The position numbers and the translations under genes are program-made. DNA of 64,000 nt, taken from positions 8,838 to 72,837 of the forward strand of contig CAZWAK010000016.1 of assembly GCA_964631865.1 (NCBI GenBank), given 5' to 3'. Every line of letters starts with the position of its first letter. Position 1 is the stretch's first letter. Shown piece by piece: positions 41,596 through 49,792 of this stretch. The DNA comes from JAFDVL01 sp964631865 (lineage in GTDB: Bacteria > Acidobacteriota > Blastocatellia > RBC074). Under the pieces are notes generated by a model. The model was given only the letters and a program-made list of their open reading frames with translations, ran no database searches and was not told the DNA's origin.

Positions 41596-41951
41596 TCAAA
41601 GCTATGTCCTATAACAAAGGAATTATTGAGTTCGACAACCTCGTAGGTTGCGAAGAGTTGAAGGGCAGTATCCAGATTGCGCTCAAACAAAGCAAGCAAA
41701 TGAATGTTGTTAATGTTGCCTGTCGTAATCAGCAAAAGTTTTTCCGGTTTGTTTTGCAGGATTTTTAATTTGAGAAAATCGCTGTCTTTCGTGATGACCG
41801 TTCGTTGTGTATTGTCCGCAACCTGCGCGATCTCAAGGTCTTCAGTCAAATTCTGCTTCGGCAAATCGCTTGTATGAATTGCATCGAATCCTGCGGCGAG
41901 GAGCCAGGTTTTCAAGCGATACGGAAGTTGCGCGTCAATGAGAAATTTCAT
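41592..41951 (-). CDS. DUF5615 PIN-like protein (probable toxin)
   Basis: A 119-residue PIN-like protein of the DUF5615/Mut7-C type. The N-terminus MKFLIDAQLPYRLKTWL carries the first acidic residue, and ITKDSDFLKLK carries the conserved TxDxDF motif; QLPYRL also fits the family. These act as putative ribonuclease toxins with DUF433 antitoxins. Ten bases separate it from the DUF433 gene upstream, the standard order. The stop codon overlaps the tex start. Confidence 0.88.
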   Translation of the reverse strand: MKFLIDAQLPYRLKTWLLAAGFDAIHTSDLPKQNLTEDLEIAQVADNTQRTVITKDSDFLKLKILQNKPEKLLLITTGNINNIHLLALFERNLDTALQLFATYEVVELNNSFVIGHSFE

Positions 41952-41961
41952 GGCAGAAATT

Positions 41962-42201
41962 TCAAGCGGCGAGGACTTGGTGAATGGAGTTAACCTTGAC
42001 TAACTTGCGAGCGAACAAAAGACAGGCTTGCAAATCTTCTCTTTCCAAATCGGGATAATCCGCCAGCACTTCGTCAAACGACATGCCAGCGCCGAGCAAA
42101 TCCAAAATCATCTCGACCGGATAGCGCATATTGCGGATTGTTGGTTTGCCGAAGCAAACGTTTGGATTTAGTGTGATTCTTTGTAAAAGCGCATCGTCCA
42201 T
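41962..42201 (-). CDS. DUF433 antitoxin-like protein
   Basis: A 79-residue DUF433 protein, small and helical with a winged-helix type DNA-binding fold in relatives. Family motifs are ITLNPNVCFGKPTIRNMRYPV and LLGAGMSFDEVLADYPDLE, then LACLLFA-like QACLLFARKL. It is paired with the downstream DUF5615 toxin. The start at 42201 (MDDALLQRI) is the typical N-terminus; the frame extends 18 codons further, but those overlap the end of the HNH gene. Confidence 0.9.
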   Translation of the reverse strand: MDDALLQRITLNPNVCFGKPTIRNMRYPVEMILDLLGAGMSFDEVLADYPDLEREDLQACLLFARKLVKVNSIHQVLAA

Positions 42202-42241
42202 AGTTCGTACCATACCATAGCCAATCGCCGTGCAAAAAGCC

Positions 42242-43048
42242 TTATCTCCGACCAATCATTGCGCGAACTTCCTCTGGAGAATAGGGTGGTCTCTTGCTGT
42301 GTATTACCGCGTGACAATTGGGACAAATCGGAATCAGGTCTTCTGCTGGATTGACTGTATAGGTCTCGCCAATTTCTGAAAGCGGTTTTAAATGGTGAAC
42401 ATGGATGTACCCAGCAACGGCCTTTCCATAAAACGAGCCAAATTCAATACCGCAAACGGCGCACTTTGCACCATGAATTTCAATACATTTTTGCCGTGCA
42501 GCAGAGTTACGCTCAAAGGCATTTACTGTGATTTGCCGAAGTGCTCCTTCGTGAAATACTTCCTCTTCAAAACTTACTTCATCAGGCAGCCTGAATTTGG
42601 AGGCTTCGGAATAATTAGCCCAAAGCAATTCAAGTTCTGTAACCACGTCATCAGAAATGCAGATGCCAGAGGATTGTGCATCCCAATGAACTTTGTTGAA
42701 GGGCGGTAATTTCAACAAATCACGAGGCAAGATAGTGTCTTGAAGTGGATCAAGCAGCCGATCAAATTTAATGTCTACACAGCGACAAATTTCCCCTTGT
42801 TCTGCACGCTCTGTTTCCCAATGTGGCGCAGTGTAACTATCATCCACAACACGGCCAGAACCCATAATTCCTTTTGGCGAGATACCAAGCCTGATCAGAA
42901 AGATTCGATCCCCTTTCTGGATAGACTTATTGTTGCCACAACTCCAAGAGTCAATTACAGCACCGCCGTTTTGAACGGCATCCGACATCTCTCCAAGGTT
43001 ATCCCAAGAAAAACGCTTTGGATTCCAAGTCAGAAGATACGCTGGCAT
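42242..43048 (-). CDS. EVE-like/HNH endonuclease (probable modification-dependent restriction enzyme)
   Basis: A 268-residue two-domain protein. The N-terminal half (AYLLTWNPKRFSWDNL, SWSCGNNKSIQKGDRIFLIR, KGIMGSGRVVDDSYTAPHW) looks like an EVE/PUA-type domain, the fold used to flip and read modified bases. The C-terminal half is a zinc-containing HNH nuclease: CAVC, HVHHLKPLSEIG with the catalytic His pair, and IPICPNCHAVIH. The same architecture is known in EVE-HNH type IV restriction enzymes such as VcaM4I. It lies between NUDIX and toxin-antitoxin genes, 40 bases upstream of DUF433. Target modification is unknown. Confidence 0.8.
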   Translation of the reverse strand: MPAYLLTWNPKRFSWDNLGEMSDAVQNGGAVIDSWSCGNNKSIQKGDRIFLIRLGISPKGIMGSGRVVDDSYTAPHWETERAEQGEICRCVDIKFDRLLDPLQDTILPRDLLKLPPFNKVHWDAQSSGICISDDVVTELELLWANYSEASKFRLPDEVSFEEEVFHEGALRQITVNAFERNSAARQKCIEIHGAKCAVCGIEFGSFYGKAVAGYIHVHHLKPLSEIGETYTVNPAEDLIPICPNCHAVIHSKRPPYSPEEVRAMIGRR

Positions 43049-43064
43049 TTCAAACTCCTCGTGA

Positions 43065-43604
43065 TCAACTGTAACATTTCGTTTTTCTGCTCATTCGCAA
43101 GACAGATTCTTCCTGCGTCAGCGTTTCAATCTCATCAATTGCCACCCACGCCAAATCTTTCGACTCACTCGTGACGACCAACGGCGCGGTTCGATCTGCC
43201 ACCAACAAAAATCGCACATCGTAATGAAAGTGCGCGGGTTCATTGGGGCGCGCGGGGATTTCGTGAATGTCTACGTCAAAGATCGCGGGCGAATGTGGGC
43301 GCACGGCAACGCCGGTTTCTTCGCGGGCTTCGCGCGACGCGGCGCTGAGCATATCCGCATCGTCTTCGATGTGACCGCCGGGTTGCAGCCATTTGTTCAG
43401 CTTGCCGTGATGTAAGAGCAGCGCGTGCGAAAACGTTTCGTCCACAATCCACGCGGAACCAGTCAAGTGACCGACCAGCAATTCGCGTGCATAAAAATTC
43501 TCGTGTTCGCGCACGAAGGCGACGATGCGCTCATGCATTTGTTGTTCGTGCGCATCGAACGGTTGATGTGCATTGAGAAGTTGTAGAACAGAAGCTTGCT
43601 GCAT
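43065..43604 (-). CDS. NUDIX hydrolase
   Basis: A 179-residue NUDIX-fold hydrolase. The NUDIX box is GGHIEDDADMLSAASREAREE followed by TGV, with the metal-binding REAREE intact (residues about 76-100). The N-terminal 35 residues add a helical segment (LNAHQPFDAHEQQMHERIVA). The substrate (nucleoside diphosphate linked to X) cannot be told from sequence. It is the first gene of the minus-strand run NUDIX, HNH, DUF433, DUF5615, tex, with 16 bases before the HNH start. Confidence 0.9.
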   Translation of the reverse strand: MQQASVLQLLNAHQPFDAHEQQMHERIVAFVREHENFYARELLVGHLTGSAWIVDETFSHALLLHHGKLNKWLQPGGHIEDDADMLSAASREAREETGVAVRPHSPAIFDVDIHEIPARPNEPAHFHYDVRFLLVADRTAPLVVTSESKDLAWVAIDEIETLTQEESVLRMSRKTKCYS

Positions 43605-43637
43605 CGTGTGTTATACTGCCGCCCGGAGGTGGTCATT

Positions 43638-43886
43638 ATGTCCGTCAAAACATTACCGAAAGTATTTCCGGCTCGGTTGAAGCATTTGGATCGTACCAAA
43701 GAAATGCAATGGCTCCGAGAACATCGCCAGCAATATTTGGGACAATGGGTTTTGCTGTGGGGAGATCAATTGATTGCCAGCGGCAAAGACCCTAAACCTT
43801 TAGTCGCCGAAGCGCGTGCCAACGGTTATGACCGCCCGTTGATTGTTCATGTGACCGAGCCAATTGATATGGGGGGCTGGTCGTGA
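43638..43886 (+). CDS. DUF5678-family small protein
   Basis: An 82-residue soluble protein with the family pattern of a helix then LGQWVLLWGDQLIASGKDPK and LVAEARANGYDRP, ending in IDMGGWS. The domain is widespread in cyanobacteria and acidobacteria and has no known function. The ATG at 43638 is preceded by CGGAGGTGG. Its stop overlaps the start of the retropepsin-like gene by four bases, so the two are translated together. It is divergent from the NUDIX gene, with 33 bases between starts. Confidence 0.82.
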   Translation: MSVKTLPKVFPARLKHLDRTKEMQWLREHRQQYLGQWVLLWGDQLIASGKDPKPLVAEARANGYDRPLIVHVTEPIDMGGWS

Positions 43887-44293
43887 ATCCCTATTGGCTG
43901 GAGTTTGCATACCGCCATTCCTATCATCTCGAAGACGAAATTACCGTTCCGATCAGCATAGCTGCTGGCGATTATTACGCTGATGTCTCAGCCAAGCTCG
44001 ACACCGGAAGCAAATATTGCGTGCTGCAACCAAGTTATGCTGACTTGTTGGAACTTGATCTCACCGCAGGCGTGCCACAAAAACTGCGAACCGCAACCGG
44101 AACGTTTTATGCGTATGGTCACGAAGTCATTGTTTCTGTTTTTGACTTGTCGTGGCACGCTACAGTTTATTTTGCAGAGTCTGAACGCTTTCCTGTCAAT
44201 GTTGTTGGACGCATCGGCTTTCTCGATCAGTTACGCATTGCGCTGATTGATTATGACCAAATCTTCTACGCCAGCCGTTACGAAGATCAATAA
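43883..44293 (+). CDS. Retropepsin-like aspartic protease
   Basis: A 136-residue single-lobed aspartic protease of clan AA. The catalytic DTGS is at Asp40 (AKLDTGSKYCVLQP), and the hydrophobic-hydrophobic-Gly element that supports the active site is VVGRIGFLDQ near residue 110. Such proteases work as homodimers. There is no signal peptide or membrane anchor, so it should act in the cytoplasm. It is coupled to the DUF5678 gene by a four-base overlap. Its substrate is unknown; the DUF5678 protein is an obvious candidate to test. Confidence 0.8.
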   Translation: MNPYWLEFAYRHSYHLEDEITVPISIAAGDYYADVSAKLDTGSKYCVLQPSYADLLELDLTAGVPQKLRTATGTFYAYGHEVIVSVFDLSWHATVYFAESERFPVNVVGRIGFLDQLRIALIDYDQIFYASRYEDQ

Positions 44294-44295
44294 CT

Positions 44296-44868
44296 TCATG
44301 CCCGCCCGTCGAATTCACCGGTCACGGTGCTGACGCGCACAACTTCGCCGTCTTTGATGAACAGCGGCACGCGGATTTCCAAGCCCGTTTCCAACGTCGC
44401 CTGTTTCGTTGCGCCACCCGATGCGCTGTTGCCAGAAGCATTGCCGCCAGTTTCTTTGACTTCCAATTCGACGAATTGCGGAAGCTGCAACGACACCGCT
44501 TCGCCGTTGTATTTCAGCGCCTGCAACGACAATCCGTCTTTCAGGTAATAACGATCATCGCCAATCTGTTCGGCGTCGAACGTGAATTGGTCGTAGGTGC
44601 TTTCGTCCATAAAGTGAAAGCCTTCGCCGTCCGCGTACAGGAACGAAGCGGGTGTCAATTCGACATCGCATTCGCTGAATTTCTCGCTCGTCTTGAACGA
44701 CTTTTCCTGTACCGAACCGTTCAGCAAATGCCGGAGCTTCGTGCGCACCATCGTGGATGCGCCGCGTGCGGAGGGCGACGCGAAGGTAACTTCGACGACC
44801 GTGTAGGGTTGGCCTTCGACTTCGATGGCCAGTTTACGTTTGAGTTCGTTTGCCCCAATCAATGCCAT
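44296..44868 (-). CDS. Elongation factor P, YeiP/EfpL-like
   Basis: A 190-residue three-domain EF-P fold that relieves ribosome stalling. Domain I is a KOW-like barrel (MALIGANELKRKLAIEVEG), and domains II and III follow; the C-terminus KQATLETGLEIRVPLFI...TGEFDGRA is canonical. The loop that contacts the peptidyl-tRNA reads SPSARGAST with Arg35 at the tip. Ordinary EF-P has PGKG with a modified Lys. E. coli YeiP/EfpL has SPTARGAAT, almost the same as here. It is therefore probably an EfpL-type paralogue. No modification enzyme is nearby. It starts two bases after the P450 stop. Confidence 0.85.
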   Translation of the reverse strand: MALIGANELKRKLAIEVEGQPYTVVEVTFASPSARGASTMVRTKLRHLLNGSVQEKSFKTSEKFSECDVELTPASFLYADGEGFHFMDESTYDQFTFDAEQIGDDRYYLKDGLSLQALKYNGEAVSLQLPQFVELEVKETGGNASGNSASGGATKQATLETGLEIRVPLFIKDGEVVRVSTVTGEFDGRA

Positions 44869-44870
44869 TG

Positions 44871-46229
44871 TTATCGTTTCTCCAAATACATTTTCATCCC
44901 GTGTTTCGGGCGTAGCGTAATCAATGCACGCGGCTCGACCGGATGACCGGAAACCAATCGTGGCTTCCATTGTTGCGCGAGCGTTGCGATCACTAACGAC
45001 GCTTCCATCCACGCAAACGCTTCACCGATGCAGGTGCGCGTGCCGCCGCCGAACGGGAAGTAGGAAAACTTCGGACGCGCTTCTTTCAATTCCGGCGTCC
45101 AACGTTCGGGAACGAATTTCTCCGGCTCCGGGAACCACCGCGCGTCGTGATGAACGAGGTATTGACTGTGCAGAGTCAGATCGCCCGTCTTGATTTTGTA
45201 GCCGTCCAGTTCGTGATCCACTAGCGCGCGGCGTCCGATGATCCACGCGGGCGGATACAAGCGCATCGCTTCGGCAAACACCATTTCGGCGTAGCGCAAT
45301 TTAGGCAAATCCTCGAACGTTGGCAAGCGGCCTTGCAAGACTGCATCAATCTCCGCGTGCAACTTGGCTTCGGCCTCCGGGTATTGCGAAAGCAAATACC
45401 ACGTCCACGTCAAAGCGGTTGCGGTCGTTTCGTGACCGGCAAGGAAGATAGTCAATGCTTCGTCGCGCACTTGTTGATCGGTCATCCCGCCCGTGCCGCC
45501 TTCTTCGTCCTGCGCCATTAACAGCATCGAAAGAAAATCGCCACAATCCACATTGCTTTTTCGACGTTCGCGGATGATGCCGTAAATAATGTCGTCGAGC
45601 CGTTGCCGCGCTCGTTCAAAGCGCCGATTGCTCGGCAGCGGCAGCCGCGACAGGATTGCTGCCAGCGGATTCGGAATGCGTTCGGCAACACTCATCGCGT
45701 CGGTCAAAGCTTGCCCGACATCATTCGCTTCATCTTCGACATCCGCATCGAACAACGTCCGCCCCGCGATCACAAGCGTAAGCCGCATCATCTCCTGCGA
45801 CATCTCAAGCGTTTCTCTCGCCGGAAGCGACGCCCAACGATCCCGCATTCGGCGCGCATCTTCCACCATCGAAGCGGCATACGAAGCGACACGCTGCCGA
45901 TGGAAGGCGGGTTGCACCAAACGTCGCTGGCGCAAGTGCGTTTCGCCCTCGCTCGTCAACAAGCCCTCGCCGAGCAACGGCTTCATCATCTGAATGCCGC
46001 GCCCTTTCATGAACTTCTTTTGATTGACGACCAGCACGTCGCGGATGTGTTCCGGATGACTCAGCACCCATACCGGCTGTGTCGCGATGCGAAAGCGCAC
46101 GACATCGCCGTGTTCTTCTTTGAGCTTCCGCAAAAAGCTCAACCGATCTCCCCGCATCGCCAAGAGGATGCGCAGCGTCGAGCCTGTGTAAGCGGGTTTG
46201 GGCGGGGATTGCGAAATGACAGCGGACAT
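44871..46229 (-). CDS. Cytochrome P450
   Basis: A 452-residue haem monooxygenase. I-helix oxygen-binding motif AGHETTATALTWTWYLLS, K-helix ExxR (EAMRLYPPAW), PERW region FVPERWTPEL, and haem-ligand loop FPFGGGTRTCIGEAFAWMEA with the axial Cys. The general look is of the CYP102/CYP4-like soluble bacterial group; no reductase domain is fused. Substrate is unknown; a long-chain fatty acid is possible for this group. The EfpL-like gene follows after two bases, so they form a transcript. Confidence 0.93.
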   Translation of the reverse strand: MSAVISQSPPKPAYTGSTLRILLAMRGDRLSFLRKLKEEHGDVVRFRIATQPVWVLSHPEHIRDVLVVNQKKFMKGRGIQMMKPLLGEGLLTSEGETHLRQRRLVQPAFHRQRVASYAASMVEDARRMRDRWASLPARETLEMSQEMMRLTLVIAGRTLFDADVEDEANDVGQALTDAMSVAERIPNPLAAILSRLPLPSNRRFERARQRLDDIIYGIIRERRKSNVDCGDFLSMLLMAQDEEGGTGGMTDQQVRDEALTIFLAGHETTATALTWTWYLLSQYPEAEAKLHAEIDAVLQGRLPTFEDLPKLRYAEMVFAEAMRLYPPAWIIGRRALVDHELDGYKIKTGDLTLHSQYLVHHDARWFPEPEKFVPERWTPELKEARPKFSYFPFGGGTRTCIGEAFAWMEASLVIATLAQQWKPRLVSGHPVEPRALITLRPKHGMKMYLEKR

Positions 46230-46374
46230 AGAAATTCCCTCACAATGAAAATCAGGACGCGCCGATTATAAAGCCTGTTCTCCGTTGTGTCGTGTCGGTG
46301 GCAAAAGAATTTCTGGCACGCCATCTCTTCTGCTGTGTAGCTGCGCCGATAAAACTTCTGCTATATTGACGGCG

Positions 46375-47427
46375 ATGCAGTATCCGACTTCATTTCAAAT
46401 TGCGGGCCGCGAACTCTCACCGCCGCTGATTTTGTCACCGATGGCCGGCGTCACGGATTCGCCGTTTCGTCGCATTGCGAAAAAATGTGGCGGCCTCGGT
46501 TTGATCGTCACCGAATTCATCAGCGTCGAAGGCTTGACGCGCGGCAATATGCGGTCGCACGAGATGATGCGATTTACGCCGCAGGAGCGTCCGATTGCGA
46601 TTCAGATCTTCGGCTACGACGAAGTGCGGATGCGTTGGGCGGCGGAGATTGCCGAAGAAGCGGGTGCGGATTTCGTGGACATCAACTGCGGTTGCCCGGC
46701 GAAGAAAGTGACGAACGGCGGTGGCGGTTCGAGCTTGCTGCGCGATTTGCCGCAACTAAAAAAAATTCTGCTCGAAGTCAAACGCGCGATTTCGATACCG
46801 ATGACGGTGAAGATTCGCGCGGGCTGGGACGACAAAACGATCAACTGCATTGAAGTCGCCAAGCTGATTGAAGATTGCGGCGCTTCGATGGTCACGTTGC
46901 ACGGACGCACGCGCGTGCAGGGTTACAAAGGCTTTGCCAATTGGGACTTGGTGCGCGCAATCAAAGAGAATGTTTCGATCCCAGTGTCGGGCAGCGGCGA
47001 CATTTTGAACCCACAACACGCGATGCAACGCTTTACCGAAACAGGGTGCAACGCGGTTCACATCGGGCGCGCGGCGATTGCGAACCCATGGATTTTCCGG
47101 CAAACGTGGGAAACTATGAACGGCCTCGAACCCTATCAACCGACGCCGAAAGAGATGCACGAATTGTATTACGAATATCTTGGCTACCTGCGCGAAGCGA
47201 TGCCGGAACGCGGCGTAATCGGGCGTTTGAAAATGCTGTCGGCGCAATTTATGCGCGGCGTGGCGAATGCGACACACCTGCGCACATCGGCGTTGCGCGC
47301 ACAATCAATCGCCGAGATGTTGCCGTTCGTGGACGAGTATTTCGCGCTGGCCGAACAGTTCGGCGTGGACATGCATTTGCAAACCGCGCGCGATGAAGCG
47401 GCGGAAGCGATGACCTGTGGCGCGTAG
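46375..47427 (+). CDS. dusB: tRNA-dihydrouridine synthase DusB
   Basis: An FMN enzyme reducing uridines to dihydrouridine in the tRNA D-loop. The 350-residue TIM barrel shows LSPMAGVTDSPFRRI, FISVEGLTRGN, the catalytic Cys in DINCGCPAKKVTNGGGGSS, GWDDKTINCIEVAKLIEDCG, TLHGRTRVQGYKG and HIGRAAIANPWIF. The triplet GRA and the C-terminal helical domain fit DusB. The ATG at 46375 gives MQYPTSFQIAG; the frame extends 30 codons upstream into the P450 promoter region without support. A terminator hairpin follows. Confidence 0.93.
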   Translation: MQYPTSFQIAGRELSPPLILSPMAGVTDSPFRRIAKKCGGLGLIVTEFISVEGLTRGNMRSHEMMRFTPQERPIAIQIFGYDEVRMRWAAEIAEEAGADFVDINCGCPAKKVTNGGGGSSLLRDLPQLKKILLEVKRAISIPMTVKIRAGWDDKTINCIEVAKLIEDCGASMVTLHGRTRVQGYKGFANWDLVRAIKENVSIPVSGSGDILNPQHAMQRFTETGCNAVHIGRAAIANPWIFRQTWETMNGLEPYQPTPKEMHELYYEYLGYLREAMPERGVIGRLKMLSAQFMRGVANATHLRTSALRAQSIAEMLPFVDEYFALAEQFGVDMHLQTARDEAAEAMTCGA

Positions 47428-47443
47428 TTGACGCACACAACAC

Positions 47444-47466
47444 AGCGCGATTTGGCAAATCGCGCT
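47444..47466 (+). terminator. Palindrome/terminator after dusB
   Basis: AGCGCGATTTG-g-CAAATCGCGCT is a perfect 11-base inverted repeat with one central base, followed by TTAATTTTTTTTT. It ends dusB transcription. Its word-plus-reverse-complement form is like the palindromes at 1045, 10300 and 51319, so it may be a REP-type element recruited as a terminator. Confidence 0.75.
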
Positions 47467-47727
47467 ACGCTTAATTTTTTTTTCAGCTTTTTCGGTCATT
47501 TGTTTCTCTTACTTCGTGGACGCTTGGCATTTGTTGCGAATTGATGCACTATGATGCGCGTCCGAGACAAAAGTCTTTTCCAGCCAACAGTAAACCGGTC
47601 TGAGCGCAAGGTCATCCTCGCTGCTCCTCCGTTCGGCGTATGTTGAAGAGTTGGCTGCGCTACAGTTACAACCGCACAGGCTGCTTGGCTGTGTTGAGAT
47701 GTCTGACTTACAACCCAGGAGGATTCT
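47467..47727. other. Intergenic region upstream of the DUF1549/1553 gene
   Basis: No convincing gene. It should contain the promoter of the DUF1549 gene, and a ribosome binding site (AGGAGGATTCT) precedes the ATG at 47728. A reverse-strand frame (47496-47843) has coding-neutral composition and overlaps the gene start, so I do not credit it. No hairpin of note. Confidence 0.4.
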
Positions 47728-49761
47728 ATGCCTTTATCCCTGAAAGGTAGTAGAAATGATTCGTATAAACCCCAATTCATAAAACGACTGGTGGCATTGG
47801 TGTTGGCGGCCTTTGGCGGGCTGACCGCACTGGATTTCTCCACCGATCAATTCACTTCACAAGCCCAACAACGAAGAGTCGCCCGTACGCAAACGGTCGA
47901 GTCGCCCGTTTCGATTTCAGATTGCGCGTTTTTGAAAAACCCGGAAGAGTTTCGTGAAGCGCAGGCGCGGCATCGCCTCGCGGTTGCGCGCACGACCCAG
48001 GCTTTTACGGAAAGCGTGCGTCCCAAGACAGAAGCCCTCGTTGCGCCGCAGCAAATACCACGCAAAAACTTCATTGACCAAATTCTGTTTGAGCGAATGG
48101 CGCGCGATGGCGTGAACTCTGCGCCGCTGTGTAGCGATGCGGAATTCATTCGCCGCGCGACGCTGGATTTGACGGGGCGCATTCCGTCGCCAGAGGAGGT
48201 GACGCAGTTTTTGGACGACACGACGCCGAACAAACGCGATCTGTTGGTGGATGCGCTGGTGCAATCGGCGGAGTACATTGATAAATGGACGGTGTTCTTT
48301 GGCGATTTATACCGCAACTCCGCGTTTGCCACGAACATCAATGTCTATCGGGGCGGGCGCGATGCGTTTTACTACTACATCAAAGACGCCATCAGCAGCA
48401 ATCGCGGCTACGATCAAATCACCACCGATTTGATCGCGGGCAACGGCGACAGCTTCAACCCGGCGGAAGGCTTCACGAACTTCATCGTGCTGGGGAATGT
48501 TCCGATGGGGCCGGCGCAGGACACAATGGACGGCCTGGCCGTGAAAGTGTCCAGCACGTTCCTCGGCGTCAGCGCCGTGGATTGTTTGTTGTGTCACGAT
48601 GGGCGTGGCCATCTGGATCAAGTCAATGTGTGGGGCACAGCCCGGAAACGCTCCGAAGCCTACGGCCTGTCGGCGTTTTTCGCGCGCACGGCACGACGCG
48701 CTGTGCAATTAGGCACGCCGCCCACGACCAACTACGTCAAATACCTCATCTCAGAAAACGCGACCGGCGAATACAACCTGAACACGAATTTCGGCAATCG
48801 GCAAACGCGCTCGGCGGTCAATGGTCGGACGACGGCAGCGCCGGAATATATGTTCGGCGGCGGCACGGTTCTCACGGGTGAAAATCGGCGGCAGGCGCTG
48901 GCCCGCCTCGTCATTCGCGACCCGCAATTTGCCCGCGCGACGGTGAATTACTTATGGGAAAAATTGATGGTCGAAGGGCTGGTTTCGCCCTCGAACGCCT
49001 TTGATCCGGCGCGGCTCGACCCGAATGCGCAGATGCCCGAAGGCTGGACGTTGCAACCCGCCAACGCCGAACTGCTTGAAGCCCTGGCACAGGATTTCAA
49101 GCAAAAAGGCTTCGATCTGCGCTACCTGATTGCCACGATTGCCAAATCCAGCGCCTACCAATTGTCGTCGCAATACGCGGGCGAATGGAAGCTGGACTAC
49201 CTGCCTTACTTCGCGCGGAAATATGTGCGGCGGTTGGATGCCGAAGAAATTCACGATGCCATCGTCAAAGCCACTGGCATTATGCCGACGATGGGCTTTG
49301 GCGGACAGCCCGCACAAGTCGGTTACGTCATCACGAACGACCTCAATCAGGAAGTCTGGCGCACGCCCTGGGCGATGCAATTGCCCGAAGCGACCGAGCC
49401 ACGCAGCAACGGCGGCGCGCGCGCGTTTCTGGATTCCTTCCTGCGCGGCGACCGCGATCAAAAACTGCGCACGGTGGATGCCTCGATCCTGCAATCGCTG
49501 AATTTGATGAACAACTCGTTCGTGATGGGACGGATTCACCGCACGAACACAGGCTCGTATGTTTCCCGCCTGCTGACTGACACCAGCCTGACCAATGAAC
49601 AAATCATTGAACGGTTATACCTCGCAACGCTCTCGCGCAAACCAACGGCGAACGAGGCCGCCAAGCTGCTGCCCTACTACACGAGATTGGGCAAGCAGGT
49701 GGCAACCGAAAGCGTGCAATGGGTATTACTGAACAAGGTTGATTTCATGTTCAATTACTAA
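47728..49761 (+). CDS. DUF1549/DUF1553 protein with a CxxCH motif
   Basis: A 677-residue exported protein (N-terminal hydrophobic stretch LVALVLAAFGGLTALDF) common in Planctomycetes and Acidobacteria. The DUF1549 domain (about residues 110-290) contains RRATLDLTGRIPSPEEVTQFL and the haem-like VDCLLCHDGRG (CxxCH). The DUF1553 domain occupies the second half (RATVNYLWEKLMVEGLV, RRLDAEEIHDAIVKATG, LYLATLSRKPTANEA). These proteins are almost always paired with DUF1501, as here, 31 bases downstream. Function is unproven; a secreted cytochrome-associated role is inferred. Confidence 0.88.
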   Translation: MPLSLKGSRNDSYKPQFIKRLVALVLAAFGGLTALDFSTDQFTSQAQQRRVARTQTVESPVSISDCAFLKNPEEFREAQARHRLAVARTTQAFTESVRPKTEALVAPQQIPRKNFIDQILFERMARDGVNSAPLCSDAEFIRRATLDLTGRIPSPEEVTQFLDDTTPNKRDLLVDALVQSAEYIDKWTVFFGDLYRNSAFATNINVYRGGRDAFYYYIKDAISSNRGYDQITTDLIAGNGDSFNPAEGFTNFIVLGNVPMGPAQDTMDGLAVKVSSTFLGVSAVDCLLCHDGRGHLDQVNVWGTARKRSEAYGLSAFFARTARRAVQLGTPPTTNYVKYLISENATGEYNLNTNFGNRQTRSAVNGRTTAAPEYMFGGGTVLTGENRRQALARLVIRDPQFARATVNYLWEKLMVEGLVSPSNAFDPARLDPNAQMPEGWTLQPANAELLEALAQDFKQKGFDLRYLIATIAKSSAYQLSSQYAGEWKLDYLPYFARKYVRRLDAEEIHDAIVKATGIMPTMGFGGQPAQVGYVITNDLNQEVWRTPWAMQLPEATEPRSNGGARAFLDSFLRGDRDQKLRTVDASILQSLNLMNNSFVMGRIHRTNTGSYVSRLLTDTSLTNEQIIERLYLATLSRKPTANEAAKLLPYYTRLGKQVATESVQWVLLNKVDFMFNY

Positions 49762-49792
49762 GGCCGAGGACGGCAGAAAGGAAGAGACAATC

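Noticed and set aside
47496..47843. 115-codon reverse frame before the DUF1549 gene
   Set aside because: It overlaps the start and signal region of a clear gene, and its composition gives no sign of a real protein.
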